DNA of 64,000 bases from UBA11612 sp965228575 (lineage in GTDB: Bacteria > Pseudomonadota > Alphaproteobacteria > Rhodospirillales > Rhodospirillaceae). This document shows, piece by piece, positions 34,437 through 44,057 of the stretch. The first letter of the stretch is position 1; each line of letters opens with the position of its first letter. Location of the stretch: positions 1-64,000 of the forward strand of contig CBDDHW010000006.1 in assembly GCA_965228575.1 (NCBI GenBank), read 5' to 3'. Both the position numbers and the translations under genes were made by a program. The notes beneath the pieces were generated by a model. That model searched no databases and had not been told where the DNA came from. It saw only the letters and a list, made by a program, of their open reading frames with translations.

Positions 34437-35137
34437 GAAAGAACGCTGAAATTCCAAGAACACTAGAAGAAATCGCCGATACAAAGTTCTGGGTTTTCGA
34501 TCTCGACAACACTTTATATCCGGCAAGCAGCAATCTTTTTCTTCAAATTGATAAACGGATGAAGGCGTTCATCGCTCGCGCTTTTGACTTGGAGCTAGAT
34601 GAAGCGTTTAAGCTCCAAAAGAAATATTACCACGAGTACGGAACTACCATGCGCGGATTGATGGTCAATCATGGCATCGATCCCGAAATCTTTATGAACT
34701 ATGTTCACGATATTGATCATTCGGTGTTGCAACCGGACGCCCGCCTTGACGCTGCATTGGAAAAATTACCGGGACGAAAATTTGTTTACACAAATGGGTC
34801 CGCGCGTCATGCATCGGCTGTTATGGAACAAATAGGAATTTCCCGGCATTTCACTGGTGTCTTTGACATTCGGGCTGGAGACTACGTTCCAAAACCTGAT
34901 CCGAATTCCTACGCGGGCTTTATCGCCCGGCACGCTGTGACCCCGCAACATGCGATCATGTTTGAAGATTCCCACAAGAACCTAAAGCCCGCCGCAGAGC
35001 TCGGCATGACCACGGTATTCGTACGTCACGCCAACAATGCGCCCCCCGAGGGAGAAGACACCAGCCATTGTCACTACTTCACCGACAGCCTGGTTGCCTG
35101 GCTGGACGAAGCGTTTAGGTATATTAAGCAGAATTAG
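34433..35137 (+). CDS. pyrimidine 5'-nucleotidase (HAD family)
   Basis: The 234-residue HAD phosphatase of the SDT1/YjjG-like type has the nucleophile motif WVFDLDNTLYP (Asp23, Asp25), motif II FVYTNGSARH, motif III Lys in VPKPDPNSY and motif IV IMFEDSHKNLKPA. Such enzymes dephosphorylate pyrimidine nucleotides. ATG 34433 overlaps the argB stop by four bases; upstream codons in this frame lie inside argB. The argB-nucleotidase pairing is common in alphaproteobacteria. It overlaps the convergent DUF2336 gene by 14 bases. Confidence 0.9.
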   Translation: MRKNAEIPRTLEEIADTKFWVFDLDNTLYPASSNLFLQIDKRMKAFIARAFDLELDEAFKLQKKYYHEYGTTMRGLMVNHGIDPEIFMNYVHDIDHSVLQPDARLDAALEKLPGRKFVYTNGSARHASAVMEQIGISRHFTGVFDIRAGDYVPKPDPNSYAGFIARHAVTPQHAIMFEDSHKNLKPAAELGMTTVFVRHANNAPPEGEDTSHCHYFTDSLVAWLDEAFRYIKQN

Positions 35138-36461
35138 CCGCGTTATTTTTGGCGAGATCGGTGTACATGTCGATTTGCCATTCGAGCTCATCCTCGGTGG
35201 CATCAAAACCACCGCCCGCGCGCGGGTGAATGACCGCGTCAGGTGGGACACGGCCAACTTTCAATTGAAGCTGAACAGCCTCGTCGGCGTTAAAATCCGC
35301 CGACCACGCTACCGCGAGCATTCCTTTCGCGCTGGCCGCGCGGACAACTTCAACGACCGCACCCAGCGGCATTTCCGCAAGACGCGCAAGGCTTGCGACA
35401 ACAAGGGGCGTGACTTCAATTGTCGCCATACGCAAGACATTCTCCGTGGTTAGCTTTCCAGCCTTTACAAGACTCTCGGTTTGACTTTGGGCAATGGACA
35501 GGGCCCGTGGATCAAGAATCGCGTCCGGGTCGTCTTGAACCAGTCCGCCTTGTTCTTCGCGGCGGCGCAATCGATCGCGAACAATTTCCGCCAAGGCGGA
35601 CGTTGTTTTCGCGTCCAGATCGGCGCGCTTTGATAAGGCCTGGACGAGCGAATCTGCGACAAACTCGGCAATGCGCAACGCGGCCTTCGTGCTTAAATTG
35701 CGGCGATGGACAATTGGCTCGTGCCAGCTTTCATGGCCGGGGGCCGCATCGATAATTGCATCAAGAGCTTCTTCGCGTATTTGAGCGCTTTGATTTTTGA
35801 GAAGCGCTGTAATTCCATCCACATTTCCGGTGCCGACAATGGCGTGGGAAACCTCTTCGCCAACATTTACGCGCTTGGAAATGGCGATAAGTTGAGCAGA
35901 CATTGGGCTGGCCTGGATGACAGCTTGGAGGTCTTCATCGGTTAGAACTGGCGAGAACTCCAAAACCGGTGCAGCAACCGAAGCTTCCGGATCCATCGCA
36001 AGAGTTAAAATGACGTCGTGAGGGGCGTCAGGGATGGATTTCATCGCGTCAGCAAGTGCCCGCCGCACGCGAGGAAGTTGATCGCGAACCAGTAAATTTA
36101 AGACCTGATGGACAGTGCGCCATGCCGTTGCCTGTTCGTCGGCACTCAAACCCGGAATAACGCGGCCAATCCGGCTCGCAAGATCTTCGCGAACGGTCTC
36201 GTCCGCGTCCGCAGCTAAAACCATAGAGGCCTTAACCGGCGTAGATGTATTTGCGGCAATCGCCCGGCGAACCTCCACGTCCGGATCGCGCGCCAAGAAA
36301 AATAATATCTCAGGCTCTAAGTCTGTTCTCAATGCCAGCGCCAGGCGCACGTCCGAGTCTTCATGGTCCAGCAAATCGCGCGCTTGCTCATAGTTCACCT
36401 TGTGATCGGGAATACCGAGAAGGTGAATAAGGCGGTCTTTGGCTGGTGAGGCAGCGGTCAT
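35124..36461 (-). CDS. DUF2336 repeat protein
   Basis: The 445-residue protein is built of HEAT-like helical repeats (EILFFLARDPDVEVRRAIAA, VRRALADAMKSIPDAPHDVI, EASVAAPVLEFSPVLTDEDL), the typical pattern of DUF2336, an alphaproteobacterial family of unknown function. It is acidic, with no signal peptide or membrane helix, so a cytosolic scaffold role is likely. It starts nine bases after the GGDEF gene on the same strand, which suggests a joint role in c-di-GMP signalling or surface behaviour. Confidence 0.85.
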   Translation of the reverse strand: MTAASPAKDRLIHLLGIPDHKVNYEQARDLLDHEDSDVRLALALRTDLEPEILFFLARDPDVEVRRAIAANTSTPVKASMVLAADADETVREDLASRIGRVIPGLSADEQATAWRTVHQVLNLLVRDQLPRVRRALADAMKSIPDAPHDVILTLAMDPEASVAAPVLEFSPVLTDEDLQAVIQASPMSAQLIAISKRVNVGEEVSHAIVGTGNVDGITALLKNQSAQIREEALDAIIDAAPGHESWHEPIVHRRNLSTKAALRIAEFVADSLVQALSKRADLDAKTTSALAEIVRDRLRRREEQGGLVQDDPDAILDPRALSIAQSQTESLVKAGKLTTENVLRMATIEVTPLVVASLARLAEMPLGAVVEVVRAASAKGMLAVAWSADFNADEAVQLQLKVGRVPPDAVIHPRAGGGFDATEDELEWQIDMYTDLAKNNAANSA

Positions 36462-36470
36462 GTTGAGTAC

Positions 36471-38222
36471 TCAGGTCTTCTTCGATGCGGGCGGGGCAAT
36501 CGTAAACGTGCCCTTGCCACCGTGTTTCGCTTCATACATTGCCACGTCGCCGCGAGCGAGAAGACCATCGAGATCTTCGCCAGCTTCGGGATCCCATACG
36601 GCAATTCCGATTGACATACCCAGAGGTTTATCAGGCGCGCTTAATTTTTCAGACATGGGTTTTAATTTCTCAAGAAACTGGTTTGCTCTTTTCTTAGCCG
36701 TTGTGAGGTCTGCGCTGTTGAGCCACACGGCGAACTCATCTCCTCCGAGACGCGCGACCAAATCGGTTGGGCGTGTGAACTCTGTAAGCACATCGCGCAC
36801 ACCGATGAGAACGTCGTCTCCGGCTTTATGTCCTAGGGTATCGTTGACTTGCTTGAAATTATCTAAGTCCACATACATCAACACACCCTGACCACCCTCG
36901 CGCGTCAGCCTGGACAGGAATCTTTTTAGGGAGTCCATAAACGCTCCGCGATTGAGCAAACCTGTTAGCGCATCTGTTCTCGAAATGCGGACAACGTGCT
37001 CATGATGGGTGTGCTGCTCAATCGTAATGCCGACCTGATTTGCAATGTCACCGATAAGTAGGCGATCATCGTCGCTCCAGGCCCCGCGCTCTACATCCCG
37101 CCAAAGGACAACTGCACCATTCGCCGCGTTTCGATAGCGCGCAGGCGCCGCCAAAACTTGTTTGTCTCCAATCAGCACTTCCACCGCGCCTGCGCCACCG
37201 GCGATCGTAGATAGAACGGGACCGGCTTGATCAGCTGTCATGCCGCCATACTGAGCAACGGGTTGAAAACCTGGCGTTTGGGTGGACTGTGGCTCAACAC
37301 CTAATTCGGGCGGCGACGTTCGGAAAATATGGCAATCCTCGGCCCCTAGACCTTTTGCAAGAGCTTCAGCCGCGACAGTCAGCATCGCCTCGGGATTTAT
37401 TTCATCCCTGAATGCGCGAACAATTCGCGTAAATACCCGCTCGCGGTTTCTAACGCGAGCAAGCGTAGACTCCCGATCTCGTGTCTCCGTAACATCTCGG
37501 CACACACCCCGCGCCCCAATCCACTCTCCCTCGCTAGATTTAAGAGGCATCGCGGAGATGATGACGCATGCGGTTCTGCCATCGCTGCGCCGCAGCCATG
37601 TTTCTTCGTTCTCTATCCTGCGCTTTGTCAAAAACGGCACGTCTTCGCTTTTTGCTGCGCTGTTAACAATAAGAGACTCGGGTTCCAACGCCATGAGAGC
37701 GTCGGCTGTGTAACCTAGCGCGCCCCGCGGAGGAACAAAGGCAAACCGGCCGGCGGCCGTCACCTCCCACGTAAAATCCGTCGAGATTTCAATAAAGTCT
37801 TTGTAGCGGCGGCGGCTATCAACAAGAGCTACGCGCAAACTGTTGTCCAGGGTTAAATCACGCAAAAATACGAGCGTGCCCCGACCGTCGGTCAGCGGAA
37901 CGAGAGTGATCTGCAAATTCTGTTGATTGCCCGGCTCACCGACATCGATCATGTCGACTGTCGCGCGTCCGGCGGTCTGCGATGCTGATGCTGTCGATCT
38001 CAAGCGGGCGAGGTCAGACTCAGGAAGTCTCTTGGCGAATTCTTCAGCAACTGGATTGGCCGGCTCTAACCGCCCATCAAGTGCAACACGGAAAACAGCT
38101 TCTTCGTAGCGCTGCAACGCGTCAGGAGATACTGAAAATGTGGCAGTTCCTTGAGTGCGGCTTTCGCCTTGCCCTTCTGGACTAGGTGCCTCGCTGCCAG
38201 TTTCAGGCCGGGTAAATGCCAT
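36471..38222 (-). CDS. PAS-GAF diguanylate cyclase
   Basis: The 583-residue cytosolic sensor has a PAS-like region (about 36-125), a second PAS (about 135-250, with FIEISTDFTWEV and GVCRDVTETRDR as its C-terminal cap), a GAF domain (about 262-405) and a GGDEF domain (410-575). The active-site loop is intact (ARLGGDEFAVW, residues 491-500), and the RxxD inhibitory site (RPTD) lies five residues before it, so it should make c-di-GMP with product feedback. No EAL domain is present. It heads an operon with DUF2336. Confidence 0.92.
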   Translation of the reverse strand: MAFTRPETGSEAPSPEGQGESRTQGTATFSVSPDALQRYEEAVFRVALDGRLEPANPVAEEFAKRLPESDLARLRSTASASQTAGRATVDMIDVGEPGNQQNLQITLVPLTDGRGTLVFLRDLTLDNSLRVALVDSRRRYKDFIEISTDFTWEVTAAGRFAFVPPRGALGYTADALMALEPESLIVNSAAKSEDVPFLTKRRIENEETWLRRSDGRTACVIISAMPLKSSEGEWIGARGVCRDVTETRDRESTLARVRNRERVFTRIVRAFRDEINPEAMLTVAAEALAKGLGAEDCHIFRTSPPELGVEPQSTQTPGFQPVAQYGGMTADQAGPVLSTIAGGAGAVEVLIGDKQVLAAPARYRNAANGAVVLWRDVERGAWSDDDRLLIGDIANQVGITIEQHTHHEHVVRISRTDALTGLLNRGAFMDSLKRFLSRLTREGGQGVLMYVDLDNFKQVNDTLGHKAGDDVLIGVRDVLTEFTRPTDLVARLGGDEFAVWLNSADLTTAKKRANQFLEKLKPMSEKLSAPDKPLGMSIGIAVWDPEAGEDLDGLLARGDVAMYEAKHGGKGTFTIAPPASKKT

Positions 38223-38332
38223 GAATTAATCCCCTACTGAATAGCTACGTCCTTCTGATGTAGCTAAGAACCTCAAATTTAGAAGGTTTCGACTAAAATG
38301 CAAAGAGACCGAATAGTCTGGAAACATTAGAT

Positions 38333-38347
38333 TAGGGGTTACCCCTA
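38333..38347. promoter_or_regulatory. 15-bp dyad TAGGGG-TTA-CCCCTA
   Basis: This is a perfect inverted repeat with six-base arms and a three-base centre in the 239-base gap between the divergent GGDEF gene and dapD. There is no T-run, so an operator is more likely than a terminator; the regulator is unknown. Confidence 0.4.
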
Positions 38348-38461
38348 TTGTGTGAAATACACCTTAATTCTTGAGTGATTTAGGCAACATTGACTAGAGG
38401 CAGCCAACAGCTATGTTCGGGTCAATTGGATGACCCGCCCACAAAGGAACACGTAAAATAA

Positions 38462-39304
38462 ATGAATATCAATGACTTAAAAGGCCAGGTGGAAACCGCG
38501 TGGGACACGCGTGAGCAATTGAACTCAACAACAACCGGCTCAATTCGAGACGCAGTGACACAAGCACTCGATATGCTTGACCGCGGCGAGCTGCGGGTCG
38601 CCGAGAAAATTGACGGAACTTGGCAGGTCAACGAATGGGCCAAGAAGGCCGTACTTTTGTCTTTCCGGCTGAACGATATGACGCCTATTTCAGGTGGTCC
38701 TGGCGGCGCAAACTGGTGGGACAAGGTTCCCTCGAAGTTCGACGGGTGGACCGCCGATCGATTCGAAGAGGCGGGGTTTCGAGCTGTGCCCGGGAGTATT
38801 GTGCGCCGGTCAGCCTATGTGGCCCCAGGCGTTGTTCTCATGCCAAGTTTCGTAAACATCGGCGCTTACGTTGACTCAGGAACAATGGTCGATACCTGGG
38901 CAACAGTAGGAAGCTGCGCGCAAATCGGCAAAAACGTGCATATCTCCGGGGGCGCTGGCATCGGCGGTGTTTTAGAGCCGCTGCAAGCTGGCCCGGTTAT
39001 CATCGAGGATAACTGTTTTATAGGCGCGCGGGCCGAAGTCGCAGAGGGCGTTGTCGTCGAAGAAGGCGCTGTCTTATCTATGGGGGTATTTATTGGCGCA
39101 TCGACAAAGATCGTTGATCGCGCAAGCGGGGAGGTGTTTATGGGCCGGGTCCCGGCGTTAAGTGTTGTTGTTCCAGGCAGCCTTCCAGGCAAGCCCTTGC
39201 CCGATGGAGCTCCCGGACCGTCGCTTTACTGTGCCGTGATTGTCAAGCGCGTGGACGCTAAGACTCGATCAAAAGTTTCCATCAATGAATTGTTGCGCGA
39301 TTGA
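38462..39304 (+). CDS. dapD: 2,3,4,5-tetrahydropyridine-2,6-dicarboxylate N-succinyltransferase
   Basis: DapD succinylates tetrahydrodipicolinate in the lysine/meso-DAP pathway. The 280-residue protein has an N-terminal helical domain, then a left-handed beta helix made of hexapeptide repeats (RSAYVAPGVVLMPSFVNIGA, TMVDTWATVGSCAQIGKNV, GGAGIGGVLEPLQAGPVII, DNCFIGARAEVAEGVVVEEG). Length matches the family. The stop overlaps the dapE start. Confidence 0.97.
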   Translation: MNINDLKGQVETAWDTREQLNSTTTGSIRDAVTQALDMLDRGELRVAEKIDGTWQVNEWAKKAVLLSFRLNDMTPISGGPGGANWWDKVPSKFDGWTADRFEEAGFRAVPGSIVRRSAYVAPGVVLMPSFVNIGAYVDSGTMVDTWATVGSCAQIGKNVHISGGAGIGGVLEPLQAGPVIIEDNCFIGARAEVAEGVVVEEGAVLSMGVFIGASTKIVDRASGEVFMGRVPALSVVVPGSLPGKPLPDGAPGPSLYCAVIVKRVDAKTRSKVSINELLRD

Positions 39305-40482
39305 ACACTAAACTCGACATTGCAGATCTCACGGAGGGGCTTAGCCTGGCTCAAGCACTTATTCGCTGTCCGAGCATTACGCCTGCCGATGAGGGCGCAT
39401 TGGATGTGCTTCAGGAAGCCTTGGACGCTTTGGGCTTTGAGTGCCACCGCTTAAAATTCGACGGCGATGATTCCGCTCCAATTGACAACCTCTATGCGCG
39501 GCTTGGCACCGCAGCTCCGAATTTCTGTTTCGCGGGGCATACAGATGTCGTCCCAGTTGGCGACGGATGGACCGTTGATCCCTTCAAAGCCGAGGTAATA
39601 GACGATCGGTTATTCGGTCGGGGCGCTGCAGATATGAAGGGAGCAATTGCCGCATTTGTCACAGCCGTAACCAGATATTTAAAAGAGACCACTGAGCCAA
39701 AAGGGTCTATCAGCTTTCTCATCACAGGTGATGAAGAAGGCGAAGCCATCAACGGCACCCGCAAAGTTCTAGAGTGGCTTAAAAATCGCGGCGAGCGGAT
39801 TGATGCGTGCGTTGTTGGAGAGCCAACAAACCCAACCAAGCTGGGTCAGATGATTAAGATCGGCCGAAGGGGAAGCCTCAATGCAAAGCTCACAGTTTTT
39901 GGAACACAAGGTCACGTGGCTTATCCGCATTTAGCGGACAACCCCATCCCCAGGTTGCTGTCGATGCTTCAGGCAATCACTGAAGAACCTCTAGACGAAG
40001 GCACCGACCATTTCCCGGCATCGACGATCGCTGTTACGACGGTTGATGTCGGAAATACCGCGACCAATGTCATACCGGGCTCGGCCAGCGCAGCGTTCAA
40101 TATCCGATTCAATGACCAACATAGCGGAGAAAGATTAACTGAATGGCTTCGTAATAAACTGGACGGCGCGGCGAATGATTGTGACTACGATTTAACCGTA
40201 CGCGTTTCGGGTGAAGCTTTTTTGACCCCACCTGGCACACTAAGCGAGCTAATTTCCAATGCAGTCTCGAGCGTCCTCAACACAACGCCGGAATTGTCAA
40301 CAACTGGGGGCACATCGGACGCCCGTTTTATAAAGGATGCCTGCCCGGTTTGTGAGTTCGGTTTGGTGGGTCAATCCATGCACAAAGCCGATGAAAATTG
40401 TGAGGTTTCTGATTTCAATAACTTGATCGAAATTTATCTCAAGGTCTTAAGCGGCTATTTCGCGAAAACCTCAAACTCTTAA
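39301..40482 (+). CDS. dapE: succinyl-diaminopimelate desuccinylase
   Basis: The 393-residue zinc hydrolase starts at TTG 39301, overlapping the dapD stop by four bases. M20 peptidase motifs are FAGHTDVVPVGD (first metal His, catalytic Asp), GRGAADMKGAIAAF (bridging Asp), TGDEEGEAINGTRK (catalytic Glu-Glu), GEPTNPTK and the distal FGLVGQSMHKADE. It releases L,L-diaminopimelate for cell wall and lysine. Confidence 0.97.
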   Translation: MNTKLDIADLTEGLSLAQALIRCPSITPADEGALDVLQEALDALGFECHRLKFDGDDSAPIDNLYARLGTAAPNFCFAGHTDVVPVGDGWTVDPFKAEVIDDRLFGRGAADMKGAIAAFVTAVTRYLKETTEPKGSISFLITGDEEGEAINGTRKVLEWLKNRGERIDACVVGEPTNPTKLGQMIKIGRRGSLNAKLTVFGTQGHVAYPHLADNPIPRLLSMLQAITEEPLDEGTDHFPASTIAVTTVDVGNTATNVIPGSASAAFNIRFNDQHSGERLTEWLRNKLDGAANDCDYDLTVRVSGEAFLTPPGTLSELISNAVSSVLNTTPELSTTGGTSDARFIKDACPVCEFGLVGQSMHKADENCEVSDFNNLIEIYLKVLSGYFAKTSNS

Positions 40483-40509
40483 TTCGATGATAGAGAAGTT
40501 CACGTCTTT

Positions 40510-41073
40510 ATGATTTCGCCGCCCCAACTTGCCGGCGGGCTCTATGGCACCTGGCTTATATTGAAATTCGATGTTCGCGGGTGGGACTTTCATGAAACGA
40601 CGTTGAAGGGGTTTTGGGCGTCGTTCGCTGTCGCCTTAGTTCTCGCTCCTCTTCATTTTGTACATACAATTGTCGATTACGACCCGCAGCACGTAAGCCT
40701 CGCCTTCGCGCCATACCTTATTGTTGAGGTATTTTCCTATATTATTTCTTGGACCGCATTTCCGTTCGTAATGCTGTATGTATCGGATTTTTTGGGTCAA
40801 GCGCCCAGATATTTCAAACACATGGTCCCGTACAACTGGCTGCGATTACCTATTGAAGGACCACTATACGTCGCTCTACTGCTGTCCGATTTCGGATTTA
40901 TGGCTATTGAGGGTGTCGCATTCCTCAATCTGCTTGGGCTCACGGCCTTCATCATCTACGGAACTTTTATCGCGGGCGTAGGTTTGAAAATCGCTACAGG
41001 GACGGCTGTGAGCTTGGTGGTGCTAGACTTTGTACTGAGTTTGACGGCAACACTTTTAATTGCGCAGATCTAA
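40510..41073 (+). CDS. multispan membrane protein, unknown
   Basis: The 187-residue protein is largely hydrophobic, with about five membrane segments (for example FWASFAVALVLAPLHFV, VEVFSYIISWTAFPFVMLYV, AFLNLLGLTAFIIYGTFI and SLVVLDFVLSLTATLLIA). The layout recalls Yip1-type membrane proteins, but that is only a resemblance. It is 27 bases downstream of dapE and overlaps truA by four bases at the convergent stop. Confidence 0.7.
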   Translation: MISPPQLAGGLYGTWLILKFDVRGWDFHETTLKGFWASFAVALVLAPLHFVHTIVDYDPQHVSLAFAPYLIVEVFSYIISWTAFPFVMLYVSDFLGQAPRYFKHMVPYNWLRLPIEGPLYVALLLSDFGFMAIEGVAFLNLLGLTAFIIYGTFIAGVGLKIATGTAVSLVVLDFVLSLTATLLIAQI

Positions 41074-41852
41074 TCTTCCCGATGCGCTTTATTGCTTTGT
41101 TGTCCGTTATCAGTCGGGTAGTGAACGCACGTAAGGAAAAGTCCATCAGGCGGGGCGGTGGGACCGCCTGCGACGCGATCGCGCGCCTCAAGCGCTTTTT
41201 TCACATCCCCTTCCGCCCATTTCTTCATACCAACCAACTTCAATGTCCCAACAATATTGCGCACTTGATGGTGGAGGAAAGACCGCGCATGGACGGCGAC
41301 GATGACGAGATCTCCATCACGCTTCACTGAAATCTTGCGAAGGGTTTTAACGGGAGATTCTGCCTGGCAGACCACTGCCCTAAAGGTGGTGAAATCATGT
41401 TGACCAACCAAACATTGCGCCGCCCGGTTCATAGCATCAGCGTCCAACGGAACAGATACCCACCAAACGCGGTTGTGGTCCAGCGCCGGTCGAGCAGGTC
41501 TATTCAAGATGCGGTATTCGTAACTTCGCTCAAGGGCAGAGAAGCGGGCGTGAAAGTCATCAGCCGCCAACTCCGCCTTCACAATGACAATGGGATGTGG
41601 TCTTAGGTGAGCATTTAATGCGTTTGCGACCACGTAACCTGGGTCTGAACGCGGCAAATCTATATGAGCAACTTGAGCTAAAGCGTGCACACCCGAATCT
41701 GTTCGGCCCGCCGCCTGAACCAGCACATCTGCCTGGCAATAATTTTTAACAGCCTGCTCTATCGCGGCTTGAATGGATAGGCCGTTTTCTTGCCTTTGCC
41801 AGCCAACGAAATTGGTGCCGTCATATTCAATAGTGAGTTTATATCTGGGCAT
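41070..41852 (-). CDS. truA: tRNA pseudouridine(38-40) synthase
   Basis: The 260-residue enzyme has the catalytic AAGRTDSGVHALAQ (Asp52), the N-terminal YKLTIEYDGTNFVGWQRQ, and FRAVVCQAESPVKTLRKI and SFLHHQVRNIVGTLKLVG. It modifies positions 38-40 in the anticodon stem-loop of several tRNAs. It is the last gene of the reverse run def-fmt-GNAT-truA. Confidence 0.96.
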   Translation of the reverse strand: MPRYKLTIEYDGTNFVGWQRQENGLSIQAAIEQAVKNYCQADVLVQAAGRTDSGVHALAQVAHIDLPRSDPGYVVANALNAHLRPHPIVIVKAELAADDFHARFSALERSYEYRILNRPARPALDHNRVWWVSVPLDADAMNRAAQCLVGQHDFTTFRAVVCQAESPVKTLRKISVKRDGDLVIVAVHARSFLHHQVRNIVGTLKLVGMKKWAEGDVKKALEARDRVAGGPTAPPDGLFLTCVHYPTDNGQQSNKAHRED

Positions 41853-41866
41853 GCGACTAAGAGCGA

Positions 41867-42457
41867 TCAGACCACTTCACTAACACGATCGCCGGACTCT
41901 ACGTCACCGTGCGCCGCGAACCATTCATCGGCGAGTATTGCCCAGCGCTCATGGTCCCGCCACTCTCCACCGATCTTCAAGTACCCAAGAGAAAACCCTT
42001 CTTTGCGAAACCCTAGCCTGCGGACCAGCGCTAATGACGCGTCGTTGCCCGGTTGAATATTTGCTTCAATTCGATGCAAGCCTAGAGTTGTAAATGCTTG
42101 ATCTAAGACGAGGGCGAGACCGGCGCTCATATAGCCGCGGCGGCTATATGGAGCGCTGGCATAGTATCCTAAGTGACCCGAGCGAAAACCACCCAAAATA
42201 ATGTCGTTAATATTGATCACGCCAACCACCGTATCGTCTTCACAGCGCGCGACCAAAAAACCGGCGGCATTGCCTCGCTCGAGACGCTCTTGGTAGGCAC
42301 GAAACCCACGTGCGTCCGTTGCCGGATAAACCCAAGGGTGATGAAAACTCTTGCTGGTTGTGGTCAGGGTTAAAAAATCTTCGAGCGAGTCTTTGCCAGG
42401 GGCAAACAAGTAAACCAAGTCATCACGCGCGATGATTTTACGGCGGCGACCAAACAT
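41867..42457 (-). CDS. GNAT N-acetyltransferase (RimJ/RimL-like)
   Basis: The 196-residue protein carries the GNAT fold: VVGVININDIILGGFRSGHL, YYASAPYSRRGYMSAGLALV (acetyl-CoA loop), HRIEANIQPGNDASLALVRR and LGFRKEGFSLGYLKIGGEW. This is the pattern of ribosomal-protein Ser/Ala N-acetyltransferases. It lies between truA and fmt in the same direction. Confidence 0.88.
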   Translation of the reverse strand: MFGRRRKIIARDDLVYLFAPGKDSLEDFLTLTTTSKSFHHPWVYPATDARGFRAYQERLERGNAAGFLVARCEDDTVVGVININDIILGGFRSGHLGYYASAPYSRRGYMSAGLALVLDQAFTTLGLHRIEANIQPGNDASLALVRRLGFRKEGFSLGYLKIGGEWRDHERWAILADEWFAAHGDVESGDRVSEVV

Positions 42458-42510
42458 GCCTCTTCAATCTCCATTGGCATTGTCAGCGACAATACGTTTA
42501 AAGCCAGAGT

Positions 42511-43422
42511 TTAATCGACTCGCGTTCCCTTGGGCAACGCGAAGCCTCGGAGAAAAGCGAGGGACTCTGCTGGTGATTTCCCAGCTCTTTGCACAGTAAG
42601 AGTCCGCACGGATTTATCTGCACATGCAATCGTCAGGTGATCGTCGATAATCGTGCCGGCCGGGCCTTGCGCCATGCTCAACTCCGCGGCCAAAATTTTT
42701 ATGCGCTCACCTGCATATTCGAACCATGCGCCCGGGAACGGCGACAGGCCGTGAATATGACGAAGCACGTCCTGAGAGGAACGATCAAACGTCAAGCGGG
42801 TCTCAGATTTTTGTATCTTTTCGGCGTAGGTCACGCCCTCTTCCGGTTGTGGCGTTGGGCGCAAGGTGCCCGATAACAAACCCGACAGCGCGTCCAGAAC
42901 GAGCGCCCCGCCAACATCCGCCAGTTGATCGTGGAGTTCTCCAGCCGTCGTGCTCTCATGAATTGGCGCCTCACTCTTTAAGAGCATTGCTCCGGTGTCC
43001 AAACCCGAATCCATTTGCATGATGGTCACACCGGTCACGGCATCTCCCGCCATAATCGCTCTTTGAATGGGCGCCGCCCCGCGCCACCGAGGCAACAATG
43101 ACGCGTGGATGTTGATGCATCCAAGCCGCGGAGCGCTGAGAATAGCTTGCGGCAAAATCAAGCCGTAGGCTGCCACCACTGCGATATCGGCGTTCCAGTT
43201 GGCGAACTCTTGCTGAAGGTCCTTGGGCTTCAGAGATGCCGGCGAGCGCACACTTAAACCTTCTTTTTCGGCAAACGATTGCACAGCGCTTGGACGAGGG
43301 TTTTGCCCGCGTCCCGCCGGTCGCGGCGGCTGCGTATAAACAGCGACAATCTCGTGCGCCGCGTGTAGTCGCCGGAGCGCTGTTTCAGCGAATTCCGGCG
43401 TCCCCATAAAGATTATTCGCAT
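42511..43422 (-). CDS. fmt: methionyl-tRNA formyltransferase
   Basis: Fmt adds a formyl group to initiator Met-tRNA. The 303-residue protein has MRIIFMGTPEFAETALRRL, the active-site CINIHASLLPRWRGAAPIQR (Asn, His), TIMQMDSGLDTGAML (Asp) and an OB-fold C-terminal domain. It is 20 bases downstream of def, a standard pairing for initiation-Met processing. Confidence 0.97.
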   Translation of the reverse strand: MRIIFMGTPEFAETALRRLHAAHEIVAVYTQPPRPAGRGQNPRPSAVQSFAEKEGLSVRSPASLKPKDLQQEFANWNADIAVVAAYGLILPQAILSAPRLGCINIHASLLPRWRGAAPIQRAIMAGDAVTGVTIMQMDSGLDTGAMLLKSEAPIHESTTAGELHDQLADVGGALVLDALSGLLSGTLRPTPQPEEGVTYAEKIQKSETRLTFDRSSQDVLRHIHGLSPFPGAWFEYAGERIKILAAELSMAQGPAGTIIDDHLTIACADKSVRTLTVQRAGKSPAESLAFLRGFALPKGTRVD

Positions 43423-43442
43423 GCTCTGTTGTCAGCTCTGTG

Positions 43443-43991
43443 TCAGGCAGGTTCGAGGCCTTTGGAATATGATTTCGATGATTTTCTTTGTTTCTTGATT
43501 TTTGTTAGGCGGCGCAAAATTATATTTCGCTTCAGCGACGAAATGTGATCGACAAAAAGAACGCCTTCGAGATGATCCATCTCATGTTGAATAATAACAG
43601 CGAGGAAACCATCCGCATCGAGTTCTTTTTGGTTGTTCTTCTCGTCTAGATACCGAACTTTAATGCGATCTGGACGTTGGACGAGGTCATATTCTTCCGG
43701 CAGTGACAAACATCCCTCTTCATATTCTTTGGTTTCGTTTGATGACCAAAGAATCTCCGGGTTCGCCATTTTTATCGGCTGTGGTTTCTCGTCTTCGCGC
43801 GCGGGATCAACAACAATGACCCGTTTGAGAACTCCGACCTGCGGCGCCGCCAATCCAACGCCGGGCGCGTCGTACATGGTCTCAAGCATATCGGACATGA
43901 GTTTGGCGATAGACGTGTCGACCGCGTCAATCGGTTGGGCTTTTTTCTTAAGGCGCGGGTCGGGAGCGACGATGATATCTAAAAGGGCCAT
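43443..43991 (-). CDS. def: peptide deformylase
   Basis: The 182-residue metalloenzyme removes formyl groups from nascent N-termini. All three motifs are seen: GVGLAAPQVG, EEGCLSLPE (Cys94) and IIQHEMDHLEG (His136, His140). ATG 43991 gives the canonical start MALLDIIVAPDPRL; frames extending to 44018 or 44042 add residues without family likeness. Translation operon with fmt. Confidence 0.96.
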   Translation of the reverse strand: MALLDIIVAPDPRLKKKAQPIDAVDTSIAKLMSDMLETMYDAPGVGLAAPQVGVLKRVIVVDPAREDEKPQPIKMANPEILWSSNETKEYEEGCLSLPEEYDLVQRPDRIKVRYLDEKNNQKELDADGFLAVIIQHEMDHLEGVLFVDHISSLKRNIILRRLTKIKKQRKSSKSYSKGLEPA

Positions 43992-44057
43992 GCGAAATTC
44001 CTGGTTTTCCAGTGACATAAGGCCCGCAGGACGAAGCGTCAACGCCTCGTCCCCAGG

